From positions 1 through 42,605 of the forward strand of contig CAUDZT010000010.1 of assembly GCA_958453935.1 (NCBI GenBank): a DNA stretch of 42,605 bases, read 5' to 3'. Each line of letters starts with the position of its first letter. The first letter of the stretch is position 1. Under the pieces are notes generated by a model. It did no database searches, was not told where the DNA came from, and saw only the letters and a program-made list of their open reading frames with translations. Positions 8,872-16,920 of the stretch are shown one piece after another. This DNA is from an uncultured Collinsella sp. (GTDB lineage: Bacteria > Actinomycetota > Coriobacteriia > Coriobacteriales > Coriobacteriaceae). Both the position numbers and the translations under genes were made by a program.

Positions 8872-9933
8872 TTAGGCCTTATCCAGCTCAATCAGCGCTT
8901 CCATGAATCGCTCCATCGAAAGCTTAGGACCAGTGGTAACCCTCAGGCAGCTGCCGAAAGTGCCAATACCGTCATACTCTTTAATGAGGATGCCCTTCTC
9001 GGCCTTCATGCGGCGAACGATTTCAGAAGCGTCGCTAAACGGCTTAATGAACATGAAATTGCCTTCGCTGCTTCGATATTCATAGCCATTACGGTCAAGT
9101 TGCTCAACGAGCCACTGTTTGCCGGCAAGCTGATTCTCGATCATGGAATCGAGCATGCCTTCGGTTTCCATGATTTTCTTTGCAAAGAGCATGGCAAACA
9201 TATTTACATTGTGGGGAGTATTCAACTTTTGCACGAGGGCAACTCCCTCAGGCCATCCTGCTACATAGCCTAAACGAGCTCCAGCAAGCGAGAATAGCTT
9301 TGAGAAAGTACGAGTTACAAATACATGTTCATGGGTAAGGGCGTAATTAATGGAAGTCTCGGGGCAGAAATAATGGTATGCCTCGTCAACGAGGACGGTA
9401 ATCTGACGGAGTTCCGCTTCCTCGAAAAAGCGCGTCATCTCGGTCTCGCTCCAAGCATTGCCCATGGGGTTATTCGGATTAACAAGAATTAGCAGCTGCG
9501 TGTCATCGCTGATTTTGGAAATCACATCATCAACCGTGATGGTTAGGTCATCCCTGTAAGGAACCGGCACAAAATTGCGCCCATACATCTTCGAGTACAC
9601 TTCGAACATCGCATAAGAGGGCGATACACAAACGATCTCGCCGCTAGGTGCAGTGAAGGCTTCAATGATGTTGCGAATGCCCTCGGAAGACCCGTTAACA
9701 AGCGACAGATGCTCGATGTCCGTACCAAGTCTTCCAGCAAGGAATTCAGTAAACTCAAGTGTCTCCGGGTACTGGGCTACCATTTCAGGCGTCACCCCCG
9801 AAAGAACCCCGTCGATGAACTCTTGAGATAGTCCCTCGGGGTTCTCGTTCAGATCAAGTCTGAGGTAACCCTCGCGCTTGTTCTGGTCAAAGATGCGATG
9901 AAGGTTCACGAGCCTCTCGTTAACGTAGTACAC
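8872..9933 (-). CDS. PLP-dependent aminotransferase, class I/II (HisC-like)
   Basis: 353 residues starting at GTG 9933, preceded by AAAGGAG at 5 bases. Fold-type I features are complete: NPNNPMGNA, DEAYHYF, the Schiff-base lysine in TFSKLFSLAGARLGY, and the C-terminal arginine of CLRVTTG for a carboxylate or phosphate. The N-terminus LDLNENPEG matches histidinol-phosphate aminotransferases, threonine-phosphate decarboxylases and related sugar or polyol aminotransferases. Placement between an IspD-like cytidylyltransferase and the TagD-oxidoreductase fusion argues for amination of a small phosphorylated precursor of the surface polymer rather than histidine synthesis; no other his gene is present. 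Lower GC than the IspD/LicCA genes upstream, from which it is separated by ~110 bases with no gene. Confidence 0.85.
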   Translation of the reverse strand: MYYVNERLVNLHRIFDQNKREGYLRLDLNENPEGLSQEFIDGVLSGVTPEMVAQYPETLEFTEFLAGRLGTDIEHLSLVNGSSEGIRNIIEAFTAPSGEIVCVSPSYAMFEVYSKMYGRNFVPVPYRDDLTITVDDVISKISDDTQLLILVNPNNPMGNAWSETEMTRFFEEAELRQITVLVDEAYHYFCPETSINYALTHEHVFVTRTFSKLFSLAGARLGYVAGWPEGVALVQKLNTPHNVNMFAMLFAKKIMETEGMLDSMIENQLAGKQWLVEQLDRNGYEYRSSEGNFMFIKPFSDASEIVRRMKAEKGILIKEYDGIGTFGSCLRVTTGPKLSMERFMEALIELDKA

Positions 9934-10043
9934 ACTTACTCCTTTGTTTTAAGGTCATGAATTTTAAAGCTTCAAGAAAACCCATTGAAATCGTACGCTC
10001 AATAAAATCTGCACATACTGGCCAAGACGGGCAAGGAAGGGAA

Positions 10044-10754
10044 TCACTCCAGATCATCCGCAGCCAGAATCCATCCTTTGAACAGCCTCAGATCCTCGGC
10101 CGTCGTGATCTTGATGTTCGCGGTCGAGCCCTTGGAGAACCATATGCGCTCCCCCATCGCGAACATCAGGCTCGTGGTGTGCGGCTCCACCTTGTCCAGA
10201 AGACCGCGGCGGGCGCCTTCCTCGTAGACCCACTTGGCGTATCCGTAGCGCAGCGCCTGCGGGGAGTTCAGGCACATGACCTCGTCGCGGTCCACGAACT
10301 CGCTCGTTCCCTCGCCGTCGCCCGGGGTCGCGGCCAGGTACACTTGGCTGTGCGCGGGGCTGGCGTTGCCGTGCATCCCGCAGACGCGTATCGCGTCGGA
10401 GATGACCTCGTCGGACACGAACGGGCTGGCGCCGTAGTGGACGAGCACCTGGTCGTCGTCGGAGATCTCGCCCTCGAGGTTCCTGAGGCCGCTGATGACG
10501 GAGTCCTGGAACTCCCTGCCGCCCTCGGCCACCCAGCGGACCTTGTCGAAGCCGCCGGCGTCGCAGATGGCGCGCAGCTCGTCCTCGTAGCCCTTACGGC
10601 AGACCACCTCTATCGCGTCCACCTCGGGGTGGTTCTGGAACCTCTCGATGGTGTAGGACAGCACGGGGCGCCCCAGGACCTCTATGAACTGCTTGGGCAC
10701 GTCGGCGCCCACCCGGGTGCCGCGGCCGCCGGCTAGTATTATCGCTACGTTCAT
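10044..10754 (-). CDS. IspD/TarI-like cytidylyltransferase
   Basis: 236 residues from ATG 10754, with GGAG upstream at suitable spacing. A far longer open frame through this gene (to 11852) is only a shadow of the next gene. The nucleotidyltransferase start is clear: ILAGGRGTRVG at 6-16, PKQF at 20-23, then GRPVLSYTIERF. The family motif HDAxRPF is HYGASPF here (106-112), replacing the metal-linked Asp and the Arg. C-terminal NIKITTAEDL is retained, as in IspD and TarI. Members make CDP-methylerythritol, CDP-ribitol or related CDP-alcohols. In this setting, next to LicC-LicA and a TagF-like transferase, a polymer precursor is more likely than isoprenoid synthesis. No TarJ-type reductase is seen. 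GC-rich. Confidence 0.8.
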   Translation of the reverse strand: MNVAIILAGGRGTRVGADVPKQFIEVLGRPVLSYTIERFQNHPEVDAIEVVCRKGYEDELRAICDAGGFDKVRWVAEGGREFQDSVISGLRNLEGEISDDDQVLVHYGASPFVSDEVISDAIRVCGMHGNASPAHSQVYLAATPGDGEGTSEFVDRDEVMCLNSPQALRYGYAKWVYEEGARRGLLDKVEPHTTSLMFAMGERIWFSKGSTANIKITTAEDLRLFKGWILAADDLE

Positions 10755-10756
10755 CT

Positions 10757-12325
10757 CTAATAATCTCCATACATCTCGAGTGCAAGCGGGAGGTAGAGGT
10801 TGAGGGCGCGCCAGCTCCGCAGCATGAAGAAGCCGTCCTCGCCCAGCGTGTCCTTGAACAGGCACCAGCACACCCAGTACCAGGAGCACAGCGCGAACAC
10901 GCCGTAGGCGTGGCGCCTCTCCCCGGGGCTCGGATCGCGACCGAAGTACAGCGCCAGGATCTCGTCGCCCTTCTCGCGCGAGAGCCCGTCGCGCACCACC
11001 ATGGTCGCCAGGTCGTTCATCGGGTCGTTCATACCAGCGTACTCCCAGTCGATCATGCACAGGCCCTCGTCGCCGACGATCCAGTTGACCGCGTATGTGT
11101 CGTTGTGGCACAGCACCTTCGGCCACTCGTCGAGCTCCACGTGGTGCCAAACCCGGCCCAGGCGGCGCCTCAGGCCGGCGAGGCGCCCCACGGCCTCGCC
11201 CTTCCTCGGGGAGGCTAGCTCGAGCAGGCGGTCGCCCTCGGAGAGGAGGTCGACCGCGAGCGCGCAGGAGGCTCTGCTCTCGTGGAACGCTCGGATTTGC
11301 TCTACGCCCGCCGCGAGGTCCGCGGGGTTCTCGTAGTCGAAGGACCGCGACGAGGGCACGAAGCGCGAGAGCTTCCAGCCCTCGGCGCTGATGTCGATGA
11401 CGGAGGGGTCGATGCCCAGCTCCATCGCCGTTCGCTCGGCAACCACCTCGGCGTCGCGGTCGACCAGGGCGGAAGAGCTCACGCCCGGGTGCCTGTAGAC
11501 GTACTTTTCGTGTCTGAGGTGGAACGAGAACGAGACGTTCGTCAGGCCCGCGTTTAGCGGCTTGATGTGGGTTATCTCCTCGGGCGCGCACGAGAGCAGG
11601 CGGCAGATGTTGGCGATTGCGGCGGGGCTCACGTTCGTGAGCACGCCGTCCTCGCCGAGCTCCTCCATGCTGTCGAACTCGAGCATGCCCTCGGGGGCGT
11701 CGACGGCGAAGAGCGGCAGCTCGTCGGCATGCCGGCCCCAGAACTGCTCCCACAGGAGGCCCTTGACACCGATGTACCCGCGCTCGCGGTCGTAGAGCCC
11801 GAAGAACCGCTCCGCCCACTCGGGCGCGATGTATGCCGCGCCCACCATGCAAGTGCCCGAGGGGGCTCCGCAGCGGAGGTTCGCCAGCCGCCCGTCGTCG
11901 CAGACGTCCGCGACGAGCTCGCGCGTGGCGTCTTCCTGCTCGCGCGCCATGCGCACGGAGCGGTCCCCGCCGCCGAAGCCGACGAACGGGTTCTCAGCGT
12001 ACCAGTGGTCGGCGCAACACAGGAAGGAGCCGCCCAGGCGGTCGCGAACGATGTCCAGGCTCGAGAGGTTCGACTCGTCTGCCCAGCGGGTGCTCACCAC
12101 CAGGTCGACGCCGAACCTGTCCTCGAGATAGAAGAATTGCTCCTTCTCGTAGCCCACAACCACTGTGATGTCCTCGACGCCAGCCTCGCGAAGCTGGCGG
12201 ATTTGCCGCTCGATGAGTACCTCGCCCTTATATTCGAAAAGCCCCTTGGGCTTGTCGTACAGCGGCGGGAAAAACTGGGACGACTTGCCGGCAGCAAGGA
12301 TAATGGACTTGTTGATCTTAACCAC
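10757..12325 (-). CDS. LicC-LicA fusion: cytidylyltransferase + choline kinase
   Basis: A single protein of 522 residues from GTG 12325, which has a near-ideal GAGGTGAT ribosome site 5 bases upstream and overlaps the upstream gene by 8 bases. The N-terminal ~230 residues are a LicC-type NTP transferase: SIILAAGKSSQFFPPLYD, KPKGLFEYKGEVLIERQI, and a D-rich catalytic loop (CCADHWY). The C-terminal part is a choline kinase of the APH fold: LNAGLTNVSFSF, YVYRHPG, the catalytic loop LCHNDTYAVNW and metal-binding MIDWEYAGMNDP. It should convert choline to phosphocholine and then CDP-choline in one polypeptide. LicD, the phosphocholine transferase, is in the same operon. The glycine-loop Arg of LicC is Gln here. 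An aminoethyl substrate cannot be excluded. No choline transporter (LicB) is visible. Very GC-rich. Confidence 0.88.
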   Translation of the reverse strand: MVKINKSIILAAGKSSQFFPPLYDKPKGLFEYKGEVLIERQIRQLREAGVEDITVVVGYEKEQFFYLEDRFGVDLVVSTRWADESNLSSLDIVRDRLGGSFLCCADHWYAENPFVGFGGGDRSVRMAREQEDATRELVADVCDDGRLANLRCGAPSGTCMVGAAYIAPEWAERFFGLYDRERGYIGVKGLLWEQFWGRHADELPLFAVDAPEGMLEFDSMEELGEDGVLTNVSPAAIANICRLLSCAPEEITHIKPLNAGLTNVSFSFHLRHEKYVYRHPGVSSSALVDRDAEVVAERTAMELGIDPSVIDISAEGWKLSRFVPSSRSFDYENPADLAAGVEQIRAFHESRASCALAVDLLSEGDRLLELASPRKGEAVGRLAGLRRRLGRVWHHVELDEWPKVLCHNDTYAVNWIVGDEGLCMIDWEYAGMNDPMNDLATMVVRDGLSREKGDEILALYFGRDPSPGERRHAYGVFALCSWYWVCWCLFKDTLGEDGFFMLRSWRALNLYLPLALEMYGDY

Positions 12326-13544
12326 GACCAATCACCTCTTCAACGGTCACACCCGGGATAGCCAAGGAATTGATGATTTTGGCAATCGCCTCGTCGCCGC
12401 GCCCGTCGTCCTCTAGACCGATCATCTTTGAAAATCGCTCAACATCACGCTTGTGCTCGTCTTCGCTATATCTCAGGATTTCCGAAAGCAGCTCCTCCTC
12501 ATTTTGAGCAACGGGGAAAGGGCGATCCTGCAGCGAGTAATAGAAGCCTCTGTCATCGCTATAAGAAGCAACATCAGGGGCATAAATGAATCCAGGCCTG
12601 CCCGTAAGCATAAAATCCTCCATAATAGATGAGTAATCGGTCAGAAGCACATCCGTAGCTGAAAGAAGCTCCTGGGCGTCTTTGTAGAAGCTGGCATCTG
12701 TATACTTTTGCAAGAAATCGGGCCTGTGCAATTTTGCAATATTCGGATGCAAGCGATAAGCAAATGTAAACTTACGTCCGAACCTTTCGCTTAGCGCATG
12801 AATTAAAACATCATAGTTAAAGCGGTAGGCATCCATCTCTTCGTTACGCCTGAAAGTGGGAGCATAGACGCAAAGTAATTCATCCTCAGGAATTCCCAGA
12901 ATATTACGGACTTTTCTTCGAGCTACGTCATCGCCTAGAACCAAAGGCCTGTTCCTGGGATTACCGCACCTAACAATAGGCCCGCTGTACCAAAACGCCC
13001 TCCGATAGACATCCTCATAGAGGCGATTGTCTGCGAACATCAGGTCCGTATCATTTCCATCTCGCTTGGCATCGCGAACATATTCATAGGGAAGGTGCTC
13101 GGCAACGTCCCCCTCAACGCGTTTAGGCGAAAGATAAGCATGCCAGGTCTGAATGTAGATTTGATCTTTCCTTTTTGGAACGTACTTCGATCGACGGCAA
13201 TTGTCTATCCAGAATCTTGCAGTCGACAACTCGTAACGAGCTTGATGGCTCCCGTAGGCAACTTGGCGAACGTAAGAAGGAATATCGTCTTGAGGTTCGT
13301 TCAATAGAAGAACGAGGTCGAATTTACCAGGATAAAGTCTATTCAACGCCTCGGAAATATATTTCGGATTGCATAGGTAGCCACGGCCCATGTTGCATAT
13401 AAGAACTACTTTTCGATAATCGATCTCAGCCTTGCGAGAAAGTCGAACTCCGTCGAGCCGTTTCGGTGCCTCGGGAATATCTTTAATACTAAACCAAATT
13501 GGCTTAGCCGTATTTTTTATGACTTCAGTTAAAGGCATTACCAT
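12318..13544 (-). CDS. CDP-glycerol glycerophosphotransferase family (TagB/TagF-like)
   Basis: 408 residues. The ATG at 13544 is placed 7 bases after AAAGGAG and overlaps the flippase stop by one base; GTG 13547 is possible but too close. Typical family segments: QTWHAYLSPKR, the nucleotide-binding VYAPTFRRNEE, YRLHPN, and DVLLTDYSSIMEDF near the C-terminus with the acidic and serine residues of the active site. Enzymes of this family move polyol phosphate from CDP-glycerol or CDP-ribitol onto a wall polymer or glycan in the cytoplasm. The donor could come from the TagD-like or IspD-like enzymes downstream. It is about the size of a single-transfer (TagB-like) enzyme rather than the longer polymerising TagF. 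Confidence 0.88.
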   Translation of the reverse strand: MVMPLTEVIKNTAKPIWFSIKDIPEAPKRLDGVRLSRKAEIDYRKVVLICNMGRGYLCNPKYISEALNRLYPGKFDLVLLLNEPQDDIPSYVRQVAYGSHQARYELSTARFWIDNCRRSKYVPKRKDQIYIQTWHAYLSPKRVEGDVAEHLPYEYVRDAKRDGNDTDLMFADNRLYEDVYRRAFWYSGPIVRCGNPRNRPLVLGDDVARRKVRNILGIPEDELLCVYAPTFRRNEEMDAYRFNYDVLIHALSERFGRKFTFAYRLHPNIAKLHRPDFLQKYTDASFYKDAQELLSATDVLLTDYSSIMEDFMLTGRPGFIYAPDVASYSDDRGFYYSLQDRPFPVAQNEEELLSEILRYSEDEHKRDVERFSKMIGLEDDGRGDEAIAKIINSLAIPGVTVEEVIGRG

Positions 13545-14959
13545 CACCTAACTCCTTTTATCGAAAACAACTTCTTCATCACATTGGCAAGGTCCTTCGC
13601 GTAGAGAACTAGGACGGCGACAAAAAGTGCGAACAAGAGCGCATACATACCTATCTCATCAGTAATTAAAAGAAGGGTGAGAGACTGAGCTATCAAAAGA
13701 GCGTAAGTAGCGACATCGCGCACGAGATTGATGCGGATCCTCACGTAGCGCTTGGCACGAACGAGTCTGAGAATCCAAACTTCCACATAGCAAATCGTTG
13801 TGGAAATAGCGGCTGCCATAGGACCAAAGAAAGGAACGAAAATGAGGTTTAGCACAAGATTGGTGATAGCTCCGGCAGCAGAAGATGTTGCAAAGCTCTT
13901 GGTGTCTTTCACAGCGGTGAAAAAACCGCCGAGATAGTTTGAGAGAGCGCCGAAGATAATCGCAATCGTCAGCCAGGGGACGTACTGCCAAGCAACGAAA
14001 AAATCGTTCGCATAAAGAAAGCGGGCAAACACCTTATCTAAAACGATGATCGCAGAACAGACAATGGTGAGCATACAGTTGTATATTGAATACGTCTGGG
14101 CAAAGAACCCATTGCTGTCATCAGGGTCGTAGTCTTTTACGACCGAGAGGGTCCAGGCTTGACTGAAGATATTTTGTAAGATGCTCAGAATCGAAGGAAT
14201 CTTGGAGGCGACTGAGTAGATACCATTTGCCGCCAAGCCACAGAAGAATATGACAACGTAGCGGTCAGAGACACTCGTCACCCACCAGGCAATGCTGTTG
14301 GCAGCAAGTGGGAGCGAATAGACAATAAGCTCTTTAGTCTCTACTTTATATGCAGAAAAGAGCCGTATATGTTTTAGGATTCCCGTCTTGATAACAAGGA
14401 AAATAAATTGACTAAGTGGGCCAAGGATATTTGCAAGAAAATAGCCATCAAGCCCCATGTTAAGGGGAACGAGCAAGACGACGTTAAGCAGAATCGTAAT
14501 GAACGATCCGAGGACACCAGAGATGGATAAATCGGCAATTTTATCAACTCCACGCGCATAAAAGAGCAATAGTCCTGAAAAGGCCTGCGACGCGAACATC
14601 AATAGAAAGTAAAAAGAATACAAAGGAGTGAGCTCAAATAGGGCAGTCCGGTTAACGATTAAGAGCCCCACCATTACGAGAGCGGTTCCTAAGAGGGTGC
14701 ACCTGAATCCAACCGTCGCAACCCCATCTTTGTCATAGTCCCTATCCAAAGAGAATCTAAGCACGCCCTCTTGAATATTTAAAGTAACAATTGGCAGTAG
14801 AACCCCGACAGTTGTATAGAAGACGTCATAGGTACCGTACTCTCCAGTCGTTAGGACGCTTGTATATAACGGAACCAGGAAAAAACTCAGCAATTTGGTA
14901 GCAAAATTGCTGATTGTGAGAAGCCCAACGTTTATTAACAGATATTTATACCGTCCCAT
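13544..14959 (-). CDS. Wzx-like flippase (polysaccharide biosynthesis protein)
   Basis: 471 residues with about 14 hydrophobic spans and few large loops. The N-terminus reads NVGLLTISNFATKLLSFFLVPLYT then GEYGTYD, the standard start of PST/MOP-superfamily oligosaccharide flippases. It should move undecaprenyl-linked repeat units across the membrane. Its start overlaps the end of the polymerase gene by 14 bases and its stop overlaps the glycerophosphotransferase start by one base, so the three are translationally coupled. AT-richer than the Lic genes. Confidence 0.9.
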   Translation of the reverse strand: MGRYKYLLINVGLLTISNFATKLLSFFLVPLYTSVLTTGEYGTYDVFYTTVGVLLPIVTLNIQEGVLRFSLDRDYDKDGVATVGFRCTLLGTALVMVGLLIVNRTALFELTPLYSFYFLLMFASQAFSGLLLFYARGVDKIADLSISGVLGSFITILLNVVLLVPLNMGLDGYFLANILGPLSQFIFLVIKTGILKHIRLFSAYKVETKELIVYSLPLAANSIAWWVTSVSDRYVVIFFCGLAANGIYSVASKIPSILSILQNIFSQAWTLSVVKDYDPDDSNGFFAQTYSIYNCMLTIVCSAIIVLDKVFARFLYANDFFVAWQYVPWLTIAIIFGALSNYLGGFFTAVKDTKSFATSSAAGAITNLVLNLIFVPFFGPMAAAISTTICYVEVWILRLVRAKRYVRIRINLVRDVATYALLIAQSLTLLLITDEIGMYALLFALFVAVLVLYAKDLANVMKKLFSIKGVR

Positions 14960-16175
14960 TTTCGCCCCCCTCTTCTAAAGAGGAGCGTGATTTCAACCAT
15001 ACAACCATGGGGATTGCGGCGAACAAGAGCTGCGACCCGTAATAAATATCGACGTTGTCCGTAAAAAATAGGACGAACATGAATAAGGTGATCAGAACAT
15101 ACGCGTTGAAGGTTTCCTCGCCGCACACCTTGTGAATCCAAGCCGGGAGATAGACAAGAAAATATCCGAGCCAGCAAAGAAATCCGAAAAAACCAATTTC
15201 ATAGTAATACTTAAGGATGTCGCAATGGACTCCTCCGACATGCAGGTAAGAATAAGTTGTCGTAAATAAATGCGTAAGCGAGTTGACACCCGCACCGATA
15301 TAGAGAGGGCTAAACACACTATTGTCAACGGTGACCTGCCAATAGTAGTTTCTACCCATTACATTTAGAGAGTGACCCGACATCCAGCTAGAGATGAAGC
15401 CGTTATACAACAGCACGACAAAGACGAAACAGCAGACTGCCAGTAAAAACAAACCAGCCGAGTAAATCTGCGTCCCGGCTTTCTTCCCTAAATGACTATG
15501 AATAACGTGGGCCACAACAACCACGACGATCGCAAGAAGGACAATTCGCTTAAAACCCATGAAACACATTGTAAGAGACGCAATTGTTTTGATTCCCCTC
15601 CCCCGTTCGCAATCGATCAAGAGGTAATAAACCGACAAGAAGGCAGCAGTGAAGGTAAACTGATGTGTTTCGAATGGGTTGAACGCCAAAGAATTAAACA
15701 TAGCTTCAATGGGTGCGACTAGACAACCAATACCCGCAATCATGCACGTATACGGAACAACAAAAAGAAACGAGACGAGGCATGAATAAAAGACAAGATC
15801 GATGGTCTTTTTGCCATAAAGATAAACAGACGCGATTGGGAGTGCAACAGCAATGAACTGATTGAAACCCCCTGGGTGCCCCGAGGATGATAGGCCCGTA
15901 ACAAATAGAAAGTAGGAATACAGCAGAATCAGCATTTTTGGCAGTGCGAACCTTATTCCAAGTGGCTTAAGCCCTCGGTTGAGAGGGCCGCTAGTAGAAA
16001 CGGTCCTTGATAAAGCAACGACGATCCAAAAAACGGATATCCCGTATACGACAACATTCGGGATGTCGTAACCCGCTACCTGAGTGTTAAGCGCGATGCC
16101 CATGCTGACAATGAATGCGAATTCATCGACGGTCAGACGGGCACTCATTTTCCGCACCGATTTATCTATTGACAT
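14946..16175 (-). CDS. Wzy-like polysaccharide polymerase
   Basis: 409 residues from ATG 16175, chosen because AAAGGA sits 4 bases upstream; an upstream ATG at 16223 has no ribosome site. About 10-11 membrane spans, with one large periplasmic-type loop (residues ~265-320 contain GRNYYWQVTVDNSVF, then YIGAGVNSL and HVGGVHCD) before the last spans. This layout and position beside the flippase are those of Wzy polymerases, which have little conserved sequence. It would join repeat units outside the membrane. O-antigen ligase-like activity is an alternative. Confidence 0.8.
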   Translation of the reverse strand: MSIDKSVRKMSARLTVDEFAFIVSMGIALNTQVAGYDIPNVVVYGISVFWIVVALSRTVSTSGPLNRGLKPLGIRFALPKMLILLYSYFLFVTGLSSSGHPGGFNQFIAVALPIASVYLYGKKTIDLVFYSCLVSFLFVVPYTCMIAGIGCLVAPIEAMFNSLAFNPFETHQFTFTAAFLSVYYLLIDCERGRGIKTIASLTMCFMGFKRIVLLAIVVVVVAHVIHSHLGKKAGTQIYSAGLFLLAVCCFVFVVLLYNGFISSWMSGHSLNVMGRNYYWQVTVDNSVFSPLYIGAGVNSLTHLFTTTYSYLHVGGVHCDILKYYYEIGFFGFLCWLGYFLVYLPAWIHKVCGEETFNAYVLITLFMFVLFFTDNVDIYYGSQLLFAAIPMVVWLKSRSSLEEGGENGTV

Positions 16176-16209
16176 TTCATCCTTTCTGAAAGCGCGGGAT
16201 GATCGTGCT

Positions 16210-16905
16210 TTATTTACAGTCATCGATGAAGTCGCTGTAATCCTTGTATTGTTTAGCGTTCTTCATCCACTTTAGGCTCTCATCCCATGTCCCCATCAAG
16301 CTCGCCTGCGACTCATGCACACCGCAGAGATGCTCGGGGTCTGCGAATAGCGGGAAGTACTCACGAATCTCCTCGGGCTTGGGATTGCGGCCCCACCTTG
16401 AACGGAATCTCCGCACGTATTCCTTGGCTTCCTCGACCTGCGCTGCGGCTCTCTTCTCCCGATAGTGTTCCAATGAGCAGATTCGCCGAGCGGGCACCCC
16501 CCCCCAAACAGAATTGCCCTCGACATGACCGCTCACCACAGCATGGGCGCCGATAATCACGTTGTCCTCGATAGTCGTGCCGCAAAGGATGGTGGCGCCC
16601 CACCCGACGAAGACGTTGTTGCCGATGGTGACCGGTTTCTCGTTGCCCAGAATTTCGCCCGTCTTGCCCTTGACTACTGACCAGCCGTAGTCATGGGTAA
16701 GGATAGTAATGGGCCCCGTGAGGTTAACGTGGTCGCCGATTGTCAGAAGATGCGGGTCGGTGATGTCGACGCGCGTGTCGCCGGGGCAATGGAACGTGAC
16801 GTCCTCACCAATAGTGACGCCGCATGAACGTAGGTACTTCAAATACCCCTCGTTATTCACGAGGAGCTTGTTGTAAACCTTCCTCACCACGTCTCTCAAA
16901 GCCAT
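16210..16905 (-). CDS. Hexapeptide-repeat acetyltransferase with G9 tract
   Basis: 231 residues. Left-handed beta-helix repeats run from about 35 to 140: IGEDVTF, LTIGDHVNLTG, VTIGNNVFVGWGATIL, IEDNVIIGAHAVVSG, ending in the cap SVWGGVPARRI. Such enzymes O- or N-acetylate sugars with acetyl-CoA. The codons for WGGV form a run of nine G (16497-16505), in frame here, so the gene reads through. Gain or loss of one base would shift the frame and remove the C-terminal ~100 residues, including the helical tail. It sits between a GT2 and the polymerase, fitting modification of the repeat unit. Confidence 0.88.
   Translation of the reverse strand: MALRDVVRKVYNKLLVNNEGYLKYLRSCGVTIGEDVTFHCPGDTRVDITDPHLLTIGDHVNLTGPITILTHDYGWSVVKGKTGEILGNEKPVTIGNNVFVGWGATILCGTTIEDNVIIGAHAVVSGHVEGNSVWGGVPARRICSLEHYREKRAAAQVEEAKEYVRRFRSRWGRNPKPEEIREYFPLFADPEHLCGVHESQASLMGTWDESLKWMKNAKQYKDYSDFIDDCK
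16497..16505 (-). repeat. G9 homopolymer inside acetyltransferase gene
   Basis: Nine consecutive C on the plus strand, G on the coding strand, within the conserved GVPAR cap of the acetyltransferase. Length nine keeps the frame. Tracts of this length are prone to slipped-strand mispairing, so this is a candidate on/off switch. Confidence 0.75.
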
Positions 16906-16920
16906 GTTTGCGTCTCCAAT

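Noticed and set aside
10044..11852. 602-codon frame seeming to extend the IspD-like gene N-terminally
   Set aside because: The first ~365 codons are an Arg/Gly/Pro-rich shadow of the LicC-LicA gene; the real gene starts at ATG 10754 with a ribosome site.
14966..14971. C6 run near the 3' end of the Wzy-like gene as a third phase switch
   Set aside because: It is short and lies a few codons before the stop, so a shift would barely alter the protein, and the frame is intact.
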